64,000 nt of DNA, from the NCBI RefSeq assembly GCF_900094565.1, contig NZ_FMAF01000004.1:62001-126000 (forward strand), given 5' to 3'. This DNA is from Martinezella lusitana (GTDB taxonomy: Bacteria; Pseudomonadota; Alphaproteobacteria; Rhizobiales; Rhizobiaceae). Shown here piece after piece: positions 1 through 8,705 of this stretch. The translations under genes were made by a program, and so were the position numbers. Each line of letters begins with the position of its first letter. The first letter of the stretch is position 1. Under the pieces are notes generated by a model. The model was given only the letters and a program-made list of their open reading frames with translations. It was not told the origin of the DNA and made no database searches.

Positions 1-459
1 ATCGAAAATCCGGAAAAGTCCCGCGTGGTCGGCCAGGTCGGCTACGGCGTCATGCCGAAGGGACCGAGCGCGCAGGCTGCGGCAACCACCGGCGACGGTA
101 TCGGCGTGACCGCCGCCAGCCAGAAAAAGGAAGCCGCCTATCTCTTCTGCCAATGGGCGATCTCCCATGACATGGGCGCACGCCTGCTGCAGGCCGGCGC
201 CGGCGTTCCGTTCCGCCAGTCCATTCTGGAGGATCAGAAGGTCCGCGAGGGCGTCAAGATGCCTGGCCCATGGCTGGACGCTGTCGCCGGCTCCGCCAAG
301 GTCTCGCAGCTCGCCCTGCCCGTCATCATTCCGGTCACGGAATTTCGCGACATCTATGGCGTGGCGCTGACCAACATGATCGGCGGCGCCGACCCGGCAA
401 GCGAACTGAAAACGGCAACGGCGCAATTCGAGCCGGTACTGGCACGAAGCGAGGGATAA
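1..459 (+). CDS. Sugar ABC transporter substrate-binding protein, C-terminal part
   Basis: The frame is already open at base 1 and gives the last 152 residues of a periplasmic binding protein; the N-terminus and signal peptide lie outside the window. The segment has features common in CUT1 extracellular solute-binding proteins: a domain discussing 'KKEAAYLFCQWAIS' (helix near the hinge) and a C-terminal helix rich in A, E and T. Its role is inferred mainly from position: the stop codon overlaps the start of the first of two CUT1 permease genes (TAATG), followed by a sugar kinase. The transported sugar cannot be told. No matching ATPase gene is seen in the window, so it is either upstream or shared. 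Confidence 0.85.
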   Translation: MENPEKSRVVGQVGYGVMPKGPSAQAAATTGDGIGVTAASQKKEAAYLFCQWAISHDMGARLLQAGAGVPFRQSILEDQKVREGVKMPGPWLDAVAGSAKVSQLALPVIIPVTEFRDIYGVALTNMIGGADPASELKTATAQFEPVLARSEG

Positions 460-1394
460 TGGCCTCCGTGAGCATCGAAGATACGAGGGCGACGAAGGCT
501 GAGAAGAGGAGCAAGCCGAAAAGGCTTGTTCCAAATTATTGGCCCTTCGTCATTCCCGCACTGATCGTGATCGCCGCCGTCATCGTCTTCCCCTGGGTCT
601 TCACCCTGTGGATGAGCGTGAACAAGTGGACGCTCGGCCAATCGCAGAGCTTCATCGGCTGGGACAACTACGTCCGGCTGGCGACCGATCTGCGCTTTTG
701 GGAATCGCTCTGGCACACGGTCCTCTATACCGTACTCTCCGTCGTCGCTCCGCTGATATTCGGAACGCTGGCGGCCCTGATCTTCGATACGAATTTTCCG
801 CTGCGCGGCTTCCTGCGCGGCGTCTTCGTCATGCCGATGATGGCGACGCCGGTCGCCGTGGCGCTGGTCTGGACGATGATGTTTCATCCGCAGCTCGGCG
901 TGCTCAACTACCTGCTGTCGCTTGTGGGCATTGGGCCGCAGGAATGGATCTACAATCAGGTGAGCGTCATTCCTTCGCTCGTTCTGGTCGAGGTCTGGCA
1001 ATGGACGCCGCTGGTCATGCTGATCGTGCTCGGGGGTCTCGCCTCCGTGCCGCGCGAACCCTATGAGAGCGCCGAGATCGACGGCGCCAACGCCTGGCAG
1101 AAGTTCCGCTATCTGACGCTGCCGATGATATCACCCTTCCTGATGATCGCCGTCATCATCCGCGGCATCGATGCGATCAAGAGCTTCGACATCATCTATG
1201 CAATGACGCAAGGCGGCCCGGGAACGGCGTCCGAGACCATCAACATCTATCTCTACAACACCGCCTTTGCCTATTACGACATCGGCTACGGCTCGGCCAT
1301 GGCGGTGGTGTTCTTCATCGTCATCGTCGCGCTCTCCTTCATGCTTCTGATGATGCGCCAGCGCACAAAATGGACCGACGCGGAGGGGCATTGA
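459..1394 (+). CDS. Sugar ABC transporter permease (CUT1, MalF/UgpA-like)
   Basis: A 311-residue inner-membrane permease. The start is the ATG that overlaps the stop of the binding-protein gene; a longer upstream extension in this frame is a shadow of that gene. A charged N-terminus (about residues 1-25) is followed by about six hydrophobic segments. The EAA loop that contacts the ATPase is present as 'EPYESAEIDGANAWQKF' and is followed by 'LTLPMISPFL', the usual binding-protein-dependent transport pattern. The next permease starts one base after its stop, so the two are translated together and presumably form a heterodimer. Confidence 0.93.
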   Translation: MASVSIEDTRATKAEKRSKPKRLVPNYWPFVIPALIVIAAVIVFPWVFTLWMSVNKWTLGQSQSFIGWDNYVRLATDLRFWESLWHTVLYTVLSVVAPLIFGTLAALIFDTNFPLRGFLRGVFVMPMMATPVAVALVWTMMFHPQLGVLNYLLSLVGIGPQEWIYNQVSVIPSLVLVEVWQWTPLVMLIVLGGLASVPREPYESAEIDGANAWQKFRYLTLPMISPFLMIAVIIRGIDAIKSFDIIYAMTQGGPGTASETINIYLYNTAFAYYDIGYGSAMAVVFFIVIVALSFMLLMMRQRTKWTDAEGH

Positions 1395-1395
1395 C

Positions 1396-2211
1396 ATGAA
1401 ACGCTCGACACTCAACCGCATCGGCCTACTCTTCGTGGCCCTGGTCATGGTTTCGCCGGTCGTCCTGTTCTTCCTCTGGATGATCTCGCTGTCGCTGAAA
1501 TACGAGATCGACAACGGCGCCTATCCGCCGATCCTCATCCCGGATCGCTTCGCCTGGTCGAACTACGTCCAGGTATTCCAGGAAAACAACTTCTTCCTCT
1601 ACTTCTGGAACTCGGTATTGGTGACGGGTGCGGCCACCCTGCTCGCGCTCATCATCGGCGTGCCGGCAGGCTATGGCATCGCGCGGCTGAAGGCGGAAAA
1701 ATCCGCGATCGTCATCATGATCGCCCGCATGACGCCGGGCCTTTCCTTCCTCATTCCGCTGTTTCTGCTATTCCAATGGCTCAATCTGTTGGGAACGCTC
1801 TGGCCGCAAATCATCATCCATCTCGTCGTCACCGTACCGATCGTCGTCTGGATCATGATCGGCTATTTCGAGACCACCCCGATGGAATTGGAGGAGGCCG
1901 CAAGCATCGATGGCGCCACCCCCTGGCAGGTCTTTCGCCTCATCGCCTTGCCGATCGCGCGGCCCGGCATCGTCGTTGCCTTCATCCTCTCGGTCATCTT
2001 CTCCTGGAACAACTTCGTCTTCGGCATCGTGCTTGCCAGCCGCGAAACCCGGACGCTGCCTGTCGCCGTCTACAACATGCTCTCCTTCGAACAGGTGAGC
2101 TGGGGACCGCTTGCGGCCGCCGCCTTGATCGTGACGCTGCCGGTCCTTGTCCTCACAATGTTCGCACAACGGCAGATCATCGCGGGCCTGACCGCCGGTG
2201 CCGTCAAATGA
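1396..2211 (+). CDS. Sugar ABC transporter permease (CUT1, MalG/UgpE-like)
   Basis: A 271-residue inner-membrane permease, the second half of the heterodimeric channel. It has an N-terminal membrane anchor (about residues 8-30), then five more hydrophobic segments. The EAA loop reads 'TPMELEEAASIDGATPWQ' near residue 160, and the end 'MFAQRQIIAGLTAGAVK' is typical of MalG-type permeases. It begins one base after the previous gene's stop. A 64-base gap with a fair GGGAG ribosome site leads to the sugar kinase, which is probably the last gene of the operon. Confidence 0.94.
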   Translation: MKRSTLNRIGLLFVALVMVSPVVLFFLWMISLSLKYEIDNGAYPPILIPDRFAWSNYVQVFQENNFFLYFWNSVLVTGAATLLALIIGVPAGYGIARLKAEKSAIVIMIARMTPGLSFLIPLFLLFQWLNLLGTLWPQIIIHLVVTVPIVVWIMIGYFETTPMELEEAASIDGATPWQVFRLIALPIARPGIVVAFILSVIFSWNNFVFGIVLASRETRTLPVAVYNMLSFEQVSWGPLAAAALIVTLPVLVLTMFAQRQIIAGLTAGAVK

Positions 2212-2275
2212 CCTACCTTCCTTTTGACAGCATTCCGTTCCTGGCATCCGCAGACATAGGGAGCGGGAAGCGGCC

Positions 2276-3235
2276 TTGACGTCCTCATCTGTTTTCGATC
2301 CGCCGGCGGGCGCCCCGAAGCATGTCCTCTGTGTCGGCGCCGCGGTTCTCGACACCCTCTTTCGCGTCCACACGCTTCCAACCGGCCAGGGTAAGGTGCT
2401 GCCGTATGATATGCTGCAGATTGCCGAGGGCATGGCCTCGAGTGCTGCTTATGCAGTCGCACGCCTCGGCGGCAAAGCGAGCCTATGGGGAGCCGTCGGC
2501 AATGACGAGACCGGCGAACGGATCATTCGCGAACTCGCGAGTGCCGGGATTGTCACCGGAGGCATGCTGTGCGTCGAAGGCACCCGCTCCGCTGTCTCGA
2601 CAATTCTGATCGATGACGACGGGGAAAGGCTGATCGTCCCTTTCTACGATCCGAAACTGCACCACATGACGAAAGCCTTCACGCCGGAAGATTTGGCCGA
2701 CGTCGATGCCGTCCTCGTCGATGTCCGCTGGCCGGCATTGGCGCTGAGGGTTTTGAAAGCGGCAAGAAGCATGGGTAAGCCAGCCATCCTCGACGGCGAT
2801 GTCGCGCCGGATGGCATCATCGAGCGGTTGGCGCCTGAAGCCACTCACATCGTCTTTTCCGAACCCGCAGCACAACGCCTCACCGGAATCGAAGATTTCG
2901 CTGAGATGGTGCGTCTGTTGAAGCGAAGGTTCGGCCATTCCTTCATCTGCGTCACGGCGGGTGCGGCCGGCAGCTTCTGGTGCGACGATCACAGCAATGA
3001 CGTCAGACACAGCCCGACAATTCCCATAAGGGCGGTCGACACGCTGGCCGCCGGCGACATCTTCCACGGCGCCTTCGCTCTTGCCATCGCCGAGGGGAAA
3101 ACGCCCGCGGAGGCCATCCAGCTTTCTTCCATAGCTGCGGCTATCAAATGCGAGGCATTTGGAGGGCGATCAGGGGCGCCGACCCGCACTGATGTCATCG
3201 CGCGCTTGGGCTCACATGAGGCATCAAGCCTCTAG
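2276..3235 (+). CDS. PfkB-family carbohydrate kinase
   Basis: A 319-residue cytoplasmic sugar kinase of the ribokinase/PfkB superfamily. The start is TTG at 2276, placed by a GGGAG site about nine bases upstream; there is no better ATG. Signature features are the N-terminal 'CVGAAVLDT' strand, the glycine-rich substrate lid region 'EGMASSAAYAVARLGG' (about residues 51-66) and the C-terminal 'DTLAAGDIFHGAFA', where D261 is the expected catalytic base and AAGD stands for the usual GAGD anion hole. It follows a sugar importer, so it likely phosphorylates the imported sugar or a derivative. The substrate (ribose, fructose, ketodeoxy-sugar, other) cannot be told from sequence. Confidence 0.9.
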   Translation: MTSSSVFDPPAGAPKHVLCVGAAVLDTLFRVHTLPTGQGKVLPYDMLQIAEGMASSAAYAVARLGGKASLWGAVGNDETGERIIRELASAGIVTGGMLCVEGTRSAVSTILIDDDGERLIVPFYDPKLHHMTKAFTPEDLADVDAVLVDVRWPALALRVLKAARSMGKPAILDGDVAPDGIIERLAPEATHIVFSEPAAQRLTGIEDFAEMVRLLKRRFGHSFICVTAGAAGSFWCDDHSNDVRHSPTIPIRAVDTLAAGDIFHGAFALAIAEGKTPAEAIQLSSIAAAIKCEAFGGRSGAPTRTDVIARLGSHEASSL

Positions 3236-3349
3236 TAGATCGCAACGCTCACTTCTTGAGATAGAGCTCCGCCACCCCTTGTTTATGGAGTGACACCGAT
3301 GCACGCGTGGATTATATAAATCCTGCGACTCAAGCAGGAGGATCGCCAG

Positions 3350-3373
3350 ATGAGAAATTTCAGCACCCACTAG
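3350..3373 (+). CDS. Candidate seven-residue leader peptide upstream of ABC exporter
   Basis: A strong AGGAGG site at 3336-3341 sits eight bases before an ATG that opens a frame of seven residues (MRNFSTH) closed by TAG. It lies 86 bases upstream of the exporter gene, whose own ribosome site can be masked by base pairing. Short, well-initiated frames in front of exporter genes are sometimes translational sensors. Nothing beyond the ribosome site and position supports translation, so this is a candidate only. Confidence 0.25.
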   Translation: MRNFSTH

Positions 3374-3431
3374 CGCTGAACGGCGACGCCGAATTCGGGC
3401 TGCTGTTCAGTCCCTTCTTGTCCTTTCATAT

Positions 3432-3455
3432 CCTCCTCAGTGCCCATGGAGGGCA
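3432..3455 (+). promoter_or_regulatory. Shine-Dalgarno-masking element before ABC exporter
   Basis: The exporter's ribosome site GGAGG (3448-3452) can pair with CCTCC at 3432-3436, or be closed in a small hairpin formed by TGCCC (3441-3445) and GGGCA (3451-3455). Upstream, CTGAAC (3376-3381) and GTTCAG (3405-3410) form another possible stem just after the small leader frame. Mutually exclusive stems of this sort are what translational attenuation needs; function is inference. Confidence 0.35.
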
Positions 3456-3458
3456 TTC

Positions 3459-5180
3459 ATGCTTCGTCGCTTCTTTTCCTATTATGCGCGCTATAGAAAG
3501 CTGTTTTTCCTCGACTTCGGCTGCGCCGTGCTTGCCGGCCTGCTGGAACTCGGCTTTCCTTTGGCGGTCAAGCTTTTCATCGATCAGCTGCTGCCAAGCC
3601 GTGACTGGGGCCTGATCTTCGGCACCGCCGCGCTGCTGCTTGTCGTCTACGCGATGAACACCGGCCTCTCGGCAGTGGTCAATTATTGGGGCCATGCGCT
3701 CGGCATTTCGATCGAGTCCGATATGCGCCGCCAAGCCTTCGACCATATCCAGAAGCTCTCCTTCCGCTATTTCGACAACAACCGCACCGGTCACCTGATC
3801 ACCCACGTCACCAAGGATCTCGAGGAAGTTGGCGAAATCGCCCATCACGGCCCCGAGGACCTGTTCATCGCGATCATGACCTTCGTCGGCGCCTTCCTGC
3901 TGATGTTCAGCGTGCACTGGAAGCTCGCGCTGCTGACGACGACCATCGTGCCGTTCATGACCTGGCTGGTCAGCCGCTACGGCTCCAAGATGACCGTGAA
4001 TTCGCGCAGCCTGTTCGGCAAGGTCGGCAACTTCAATACGCGGATGCAGGAAACCGTAGGCGGCATCCGCGTGGTCAAGGCTTTCGCCAATGAGAGATAC
4101 GAAAGCCAGCTGTTTGCCAGCGACAACGAGGATTACAAGGCGACCAAGCTCGATGGCTATGCCTATATGACGGCGAGCATTGCGCTCAGCTATTTCAGCA
4201 CGCGCCTGGTGCAGCTCGTCGTCATGATGGCAGGAACCTGGTTTGTCATATCGGGAGAGCTGAGCTATGGCGGCTTCGTCAGTTTCCTGTTGCTGATCAA
4301 CGTCTTCTTCCGCCCGATCGACAAGATCACGTCTGTTATCGAGACCTATCCCAAAGGCATTGCCGGCTTCAAACGCTTCCTCTCCTTGATCGACACGGAA
4401 CCGGACCTTGCCGACAGACCAAATGCGATTGCGGTTGACCATCTGAAGGGCGATATCGCCTATAGCAGCGTCGCCTTCGGCTATTCCGATCAGACCACGA
4501 TCTTCAAGGATCTCAATCTGACGATCGCGGCTGGCGAGACCGTGGCATTCGTCGGCGCCTCCGGCACTGGCAAGACGACCATCTGCTCGCTGCTGCCACG
4601 CTTTTACGACGTGACGGCTGGCAGCATCACCATCGATGGCGTCGATATCCGCGACATGACCCAGGCCTCGCTGCGCAGCCAGATCGGCATCGTGCAGCAG
4701 GACGTCTTCCTGTTCGGCTCGACCATTCGCGAGAATATTGCCTATGGAAGGCTCGGCGCGACAGACGAGGACATCATGAAGGCGTTGCAGCGCGCTTCGC
4801 TCGACGAGTTCGTCCGGTCCTTGCCCGCTGGGCTCGATACGCCGACGGGCGAGCGCGGCGTCAAACTTTCGGGCGGACAGAAGCAGCGCCTGGCGATTGC
4901 CCGCATATTCCTCAAGGATCCGCCCATCCTGATCCTCGATGAGGCGACCTCGGCGCTGGATACGGCGACGGAATATGCGATCCAGCAGGCGCTTTTGGAG
5001 CTGGCGAAAGGCCGCACGACGCTGGTCGTCGCGCACCGGCTGTCGACCATCCGCAATGCGGACCGCATCATCGTCATGGGCGACAATGGGATTATCGAGC
5101 AGGGCTCGCATGATGAGCTACTGGCCCGTCGCGGCGCCTATGCCCGACTGCATAACGCGCAGTTTGGCCTCTATGCCTGA
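3459..5180 (+). CDS. ABC transporter, fused permease/ATPase (MsbA-like exporter)
   Basis: A 573-residue half-transporter of the exporter type. Residues 1 to about 310 form a six-helix ABC transmembrane domain; the ATPase domain follows, with Walker A 'GASGTGKTT' near residue 366, signature 'LSGGQKQR' near 469, Walker B 'ILILDEATSALD' near 490 and the H-loop 'VVAHRLSTI' after it. It should work as a homodimer, or pair with a partner elsewhere, exporting a lipid, drug or peptide; sequence alone does not choose. It stands as a single gene with a distinctive leader (see the entries at 3350 and 3432). A strong hairpin follows it and separates it from the convergent flavin monooxygenase. Confidence 0.92.
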   Translation: MLRRFFSYYARYRKLFFLDFGCAVLAGLLELGFPLAVKLFIDQLLPSRDWGLIFGTAALLLVVYAMNTGLSAVVNYWGHALGISIESDMRRQAFDHIQKLSFRYFDNNRTGHLITHVTKDLEEVGEIAHHGPEDLFIAIMTFVGAFLLMFSVHWKLALLTTTIVPFMTWLVSRYGSKMTVNSRSLFGKVGNFNTRMQETVGGIRVVKAFANERYESQLFASDNEDYKATKLDGYAYMTASIALSYFSTRLVQLVVMMAGTWFVISGELSYGGFVSFLLLINVFFRPIDKITSVIETYPKGIAGFKRFLSLIDTEPDLADRPNAIAVDHLKGDIAYSSVAFGYSDQTTIFKDLNLTIAAGETVAFVGASGTGKTTICSLLPRFYDVTAGSITIDGVDIRDMTQASLRSQIGIVQQDVFLFGSTIRENIAYGRLGATDEDIMKALQRASLDEFVRSLPAGLDTPTGERGVKLSGGQKQRLAIARIFLKDPPILILDEATSALDTATEYAIQQALLELAKGRTTLVVAHRLSTIRNADRIIVMGDNGIIEQGSHDELLARRGAYARLHNAQFGLYA

Positions 5181-5199
5181 TTTGTCGATGTAACCTGGA

Positions 5200-5220
5200 G
5201 CCGAGGCTTTATGCCTCGGC
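5200..5220. terminator. Hairpin between convergent genes
   Basis: GCCGAGGC (5200-5207) and GCCTCGGC (5213-5220) make a perfect eight-pair stem with a five-base loop, located between the 3' ends of the ABC exporter (+) and the flavin monooxygenase (-). There is no long T tract on either side, so termination efficiency is uncertain. Confidence 0.55.
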
Positions 5221-5225
5221 GACCG

Positions 5226-6524
5226 TCACGCCCAAGCAGGCCGTGTGAGACCGAGATGATCGCGTAGCGTCGTACCTTCGTATTCGCGGCGGAAGAGGCC
5301 TCTGTCCTGCAGGATCGGCACAACCTCGCGCGTGAAATCCTCAAGGCCGGCCGGGAAGAATGGCGGCATGACGTTGAAACCGTCCGCAGCGCCGCTTTCG
5401 AACCATAGCTGCATGCGGTCAGCGATCTCTTCGGCCGTGCCGAGCACGATGTGATGGCCGCGGCCGGCCGCAACGCGCAGCGCCAGTTCGCGGATCGTCA
5501 GCTTTTCGCGGCGGGCAAGCTCGGTCAAAAGCTCGGCGCGGCTGCGCAGCTGATCCGAGATCGGCAGGTCGGGCAGCGGGCCATCAAGATCATACTCGGC
5601 CAGACTATGGCCAATCCGTTCTTCCAGCAGCGGCATGGCGCTCTTGATGTCAGTCCAGCGGTTTAGCACGTCGAGCTTTTCACGCGCTTCGGCAACGGTC
5701 CTGCCGATGACAGGCAGGAAGCCCGGCATGACGGCGACGTCATCGGGGCTGCGCCCAAAGCCGACCACCCTGCTCTTCAGGCTCTTGTAGAAGGCCTGCG
5801 CCTCGTCGAGGCTCTGCTGGGCGGTGAAGACGATATCGGCAGTGCGGGCGGCAAGATCCTGGCCTGGACCCGAGGATCCGGCCTGGATCAGGATCGGATG
5901 GCCCTGCGGCGAGCGCGGGATGTTGAGAGGACCCTTGACCGAATAATATTTGCCGGCGTGATCGAGCATGCGCACCTTGGCGGGGTCGGCATAGACGCCG
6001 CTTTCCTTGTCCTTCGGAAAGGCATCGTCTGCCCAGCTGTCCCAGAGGCCACGCACGACGTCGACGAACTCTTCGGCCACCGCATAGCGCTCGTCATGCT
6101 CCGGGTGGCTCTTGGAGAAATTGGCGGCCGTGCGCGCATAGGACGTCGTCACGATATTCCAGGCGGCGCGACCATGGCTCAGATGATCGATCGAGGCAAA
6201 GGCGCGAGCCAGATGGTAGGGTTCGCCGTAGGTGGTCGACGCGGTCGCCGCAAGGCCGATCTTGTCAGTGACCATGGCGAGCGAGGCAAGCAGGGTCAGC
6301 GGCTCGAAACGGGCGATCATCGACGGATGGGCATCGAGGCCGCTCGTCAGGCCGTCGGCCAGGAACAGCATGTCGAACTTGGCAGCCTCGGCAATCTGCG
6401 CGACCCGGCGCAGGAGATCGAAGTTCTCGCTGCCGGCTTCCGCCTCCGGGTGGCGCCAGCCGGACACGTGATGGCCAGCACCTTGCAGGAAAAGGCCGAG
6501 ATGGATCTTGCGTGTCGTGCTCAT
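5226..6524 (-). CDS. LLM-class FMN-dependent monooxygenase (NtaA/SnaA/DszA family)
   Basis: A 432-residue cytoplasmic flavin monooxygenase of the bacterial-luciferase-like fold. The family pattern is clear: an N-terminal 'IHLGLFLQGAGHHVSGWR', 'LLRRVAQIAEAAKFDMLFLADG' (about residues 36-57), 'HLSHGRAAWNIVT' and 'PILIQAGSSGPGQDLAA'. Relatives take reduced FMN from a separate reductase and oxidise nitrilotriacetate, dibenzothiophene sulfone, pristinamycin IIB or sulfur-containing amino-acid derivatives. No flavin reductase is encoded nearby. It is the last gene of an operon with an amino-acid-type importer and an MmgE/PrpD protein, so its substrate is probably the imported compound, an inference. 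In Bacillus subtilis a similar pairing (ytmI operon) serves sulfur amino acids. Confidence 0.92.
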   Translation of the reverse strand: MSTTRKIHLGLFLQGAGHHVSGWRHPEAEAGSENFDLLRRVAQIAEAAKFDMLFLADGLTSGLDAHPSMIARFEPLTLLASLAMVTDKIGLAATASTTYGEPYHLARAFASIDHLSHGRAAWNIVTTSYARTAANFSKSHPEHDERYAVAEEFVDVVRGLWDSWADDAFPKDKESGVYADPAKVRMLDHAGKYYSVKGPLNIPRSPQGHPILIQAGSSGPGQDLAARTADIVFTAQQSLDEAQAFYKSLKSRVVGFGRSPDDVAVMPGFLPVIGRTVAEAREKLDVLNRWTDIKSAMPLLEERIGHSLAEYDLDGPLPDLPISDQLRSRAELLTELARREKLTIRELALRVAAGRGHHIVLGTAEEIADRMQLWFESGAADGFNVMPPFFPAGLEDFTREVVPILQDRGLFRREYEGTTLRDHLGLTRPAWA

Positions 6525-6555
6525 GGATACATGCCTTGCGTTTCTTGGAAGAAGA

Positions 6556-7899
6556 TCAGTTCAGACTGTGGGCCAAAAGCGCGATAAGGCGATGAAGATC
6601 GTCCTCGCTGCGCATCGTCCTCACAAGATCGGGAATAGCCGATACGGACGGATGGTTATCGGTCGCATCGCGGAATTTCTCGGTCGCATCGCTCAAGCCC
6701 GGCAAGCCCTTGAACTCGCGGACCAGACGGCTTCCGTCCTTGAGCTTGATCTCGGCAATCACGAAACGTGTCTTCGGATCGCTCGACATGCGCGGGGCCG
6801 CCTCATCGTGCCGGCGGCGAACACGCCGCGCGATCGCAATCAGGTCGTCGCGCACCGGCGTCTCACCGAAATGGCTGATCTTCAGCGCACCATCAACCAA
6901 TGCCGTGGCAAAGACGTATTCGGCGCTGAAGCGGGCATCGATGCCAGTGGTAGGGGTTGTGACGACCAGCGCCGCATCACCGCCCGGCGGAAAGGTGAGG
7001 ACGACTTCGTCGATCAATCCGGCATCCAGTTTTTCCCCATGAAGCTGAAGACCGATCATGCCGACGGGATGGCTTGCGGTGCAGCATGGGAACGCCTTGA
7101 GCGTCAGACCCGGAGCGACGATCTGCCATGGCGAACCCCATCCCTCCACCGCCATCCGCGGCCGCTCTTCGCCAAACGCGAAGGCCGAAAAGAAGCCGAT
7201 CGGATTGTCGAGGAAATCCCTGGCGCCGCCAAAGCCGGCCTTGGCAAACCTGGCCGACAGCAGGCCCGAGCGAGCCGCCATGCCGGCGTGATAGGGCTTG
7301 GCATCATGGCCGAACTGCAGGCGCAGGCCGCTCGAATGGGTGGCGGCAAGTCCCAGTGCGGTGGCAGTCTCGGCGACCGAGTAGCCAAGTACGTGGGCAA
7401 CGGCCGCCGCAGCGCCGATGGTGCCGAGCGTCGCGGTCGCGTGGAAACCGTTCTCGTAATGGCGCATCCCGAGCGAGAGGCCGAGGCGCGCCATGGCTTC
7501 CAGACCAACGATATAGCCGGCGATCAATCGGTCGGCCGACAGGCGCTCTTCCGATGCCAGCGCAAGCAGCACAGGCACGATGACCGTCGTCGGATGACCT
7601 CGGACGCTGGCATGCACATCATCATAATCGAGCACATGGCCGGCATGGGCATTGATCAACGCCGCCGTCAGCGCATCGGTGCGACGCCCCTGCCCGATAA
7701 TGACGGCCTCGCCCGCACCCGCCGGCAGCTGCTCCAGCAGGATGCGCGTCGTGCGATCGGATGCGCCGCCGAAAGCGCAGGCCAGCCAATCGACGATCGC
7801 CTTGCGTGCCGCCGCAACGGCGGCTCCATCGCTCAGCGGTTCGGCTGATACGATGGCCTCGGCGAAAGCTGTGGTCAGCGGAAAGGTCTTTTCCATCAT
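6556..7899 (-). CDS. MmgE/PrpD family protein
   Basis: A 447-residue protein of the MmgE/PrpD family, which includes 2-methylcitrate dehydratase, iminodisuccinate epimerase and cis-aconitate decarboxylase. It has the all-helical N-terminal domain with 'HVLDYDDVHASVRGHPTTV' (about residues 87-105; the D-D and H-P residues are typical of the active-site cleft) and 'KPYHAGMAARSG', and a smaller C-terminal lid domain. The start ATG has an AAGGGA site at a normal distance. It lies eight bases after the importer's ATPase gene, so the three functions are co-transcribed. A prp (methylcitrate) context is absent, so PrpD activity itself is unlikely; dehydration or isomerisation of the imported substrate is a fair guess. 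Confidence 0.9.
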   Translation of the reverse strand: MMEKTFPLTTAFAEAIVSAEPLSDGAAVAAARKAIVDWLACAFGGASDRTTRILLEQLPAGAGEAVIIGQGRRTDALTAALINAHAGHVLDYDDVHASVRGHPTTVIVPVLLALASEERLSADRLIAGYIVGLEAMARLGLSLGMRHYENGFHATATLGTIGAAAAVAHVLGYSVAETATALGLAATHSSGLRLQFGHDAKPYHAGMAARSGLLSARFAKAGFGGARDFLDNPIGFFSAFAFGEERPRMAVEGWGSPWQIVAPGLTLKAFPCCTASHPVGMIGLQLHGEKLDAGLIDEVVLTFPPGGDAALVVTTPTTGIDARFSAEYVFATALVDGALKISHFGETPVRDDLIAIARRVRRRHDEAAPRMSSDPKTRFVIAEIKLKDGSRLVREFKGLPGLSDATEKFRDATDNHPSVSAIPDLVRTMRSEDDLHRLIALLAHSLN

Positions 7900-7907
7900 C
7901 GATCCCT

Positions 7908-8696
7908 TCAGATGCCTTCGCCGTCTTCCAGCGAGGCACGCCCGCCGGCAAGTCCGTTGACGAAACGGCGGATACGCGCATTCGTGGACTTCTGGAAGAT
8001 ATCCTCCGGAGACCCCTGATCAACGATCAGGCCGTTCTCGGTGAAAACAACGACATCACTGATCTCTTCGGCAAAGCGCATTTCATGCGTGACGAGGATG
8101 CTGGTCATGCCCTCCTTGACGAGATCGCGAATGACGGCAAGCACCTCACCGACGGTTTCAGGATCGAGCGCGGAGGTTACCTCGTCGAACAGGACGAGAT
8201 CCGGCCGCATCGCAAGAGCCCGCGCGATCGCCACGCGCTGCTGCTGCCCGCCGGAAAGCTGCCCCGGAAACATCTGCGCCTTTTCGGATAGGCGCACGCG
8301 CGCCAGAAGATCCCTGGCGTGACGTTCGGCCTCTGCCCGATCGACGCCGAGGATGCGGATCGGCGCGATCGTGATGTTGTCGAGCACGGACAGATGCGGG
8401 AAGAGATTGTACTGCTGGAAGACGATCCCGATCTTCTGCCGCAGCTTGATGCGCTCGGCCTCGTTGCGCATCTGATCGACGCGCATGCCGTTGACCGTAA
8501 TGTGTCCGGTCTGTGGCGCAACCAGCGCGTTGATGCAGCGCAGGATCGTCGATTTGCCGGATCCGGACGGACCGATGATCGAAACAGTCTGTCCCCGGGC
8601 GACCGTCAGGTCGATGCCTTTCAGGACCTCGGTGGATCCAAAGGCGAGATGCACGTTGGCCAGTTCGACGATCGGATTGGTCTGAGCTTGGCTCAT
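7908..8696 (-). CDS. Polar amino-acid ABC transporter ATPase (GlnQ/HisP-like)
   Basis: A 262-residue ATPase: Walker A 'GPSGSGKST' near residue 41, Q-loop 'VFQQYNLFPH', signature 'LSGGQQQRVA' and Walker B 'LVLFDEVTSALD', which is the form found in the polar amino-acid (PAAT) subfamily. An AAGGAG site precedes the ATG. It energises the two permeases encoded directly upstream in the same operon. The order binding protein, permease, permease, ATPase, enzyme, enzyme suggests uptake feeding straight into catabolism. Confidence 0.95.
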   Translation of the reverse strand: MSQAQTNPIVELANVHLAFGSTEVLKGIDLTVARGQTVSIIGPSGSGKSTILRCINALVAPQTGHITVNGMRVDQMRNEAERIKLRQKIGIVFQQYNLFPHLSVLDNITIAPIRILGVDRAEAERHARDLLARVRLSEKAQMFPGQLSGGQQQRVAIARALAMRPDLVLFDEVTSALDPETVGEVLAVIRDLVKEGMTSILVTHEMRFAEEISDVVVFTENGLIVDQGSPEDIFQKSTNARIRRFVNGLAGGRASLEDGEGI

Positions 8697-8705
8697 GCCG
8701 GCTCC

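Noticed and set aside
3426..5111. Long open frame (561 codons) on the minus strand opposite the ABC exporter
   Set aside because: It mirrors the exporter gene, has Arg/Asp/Gln-rich composition without any family motif and no ribosome site; typical shadow in GC-rich DNA.
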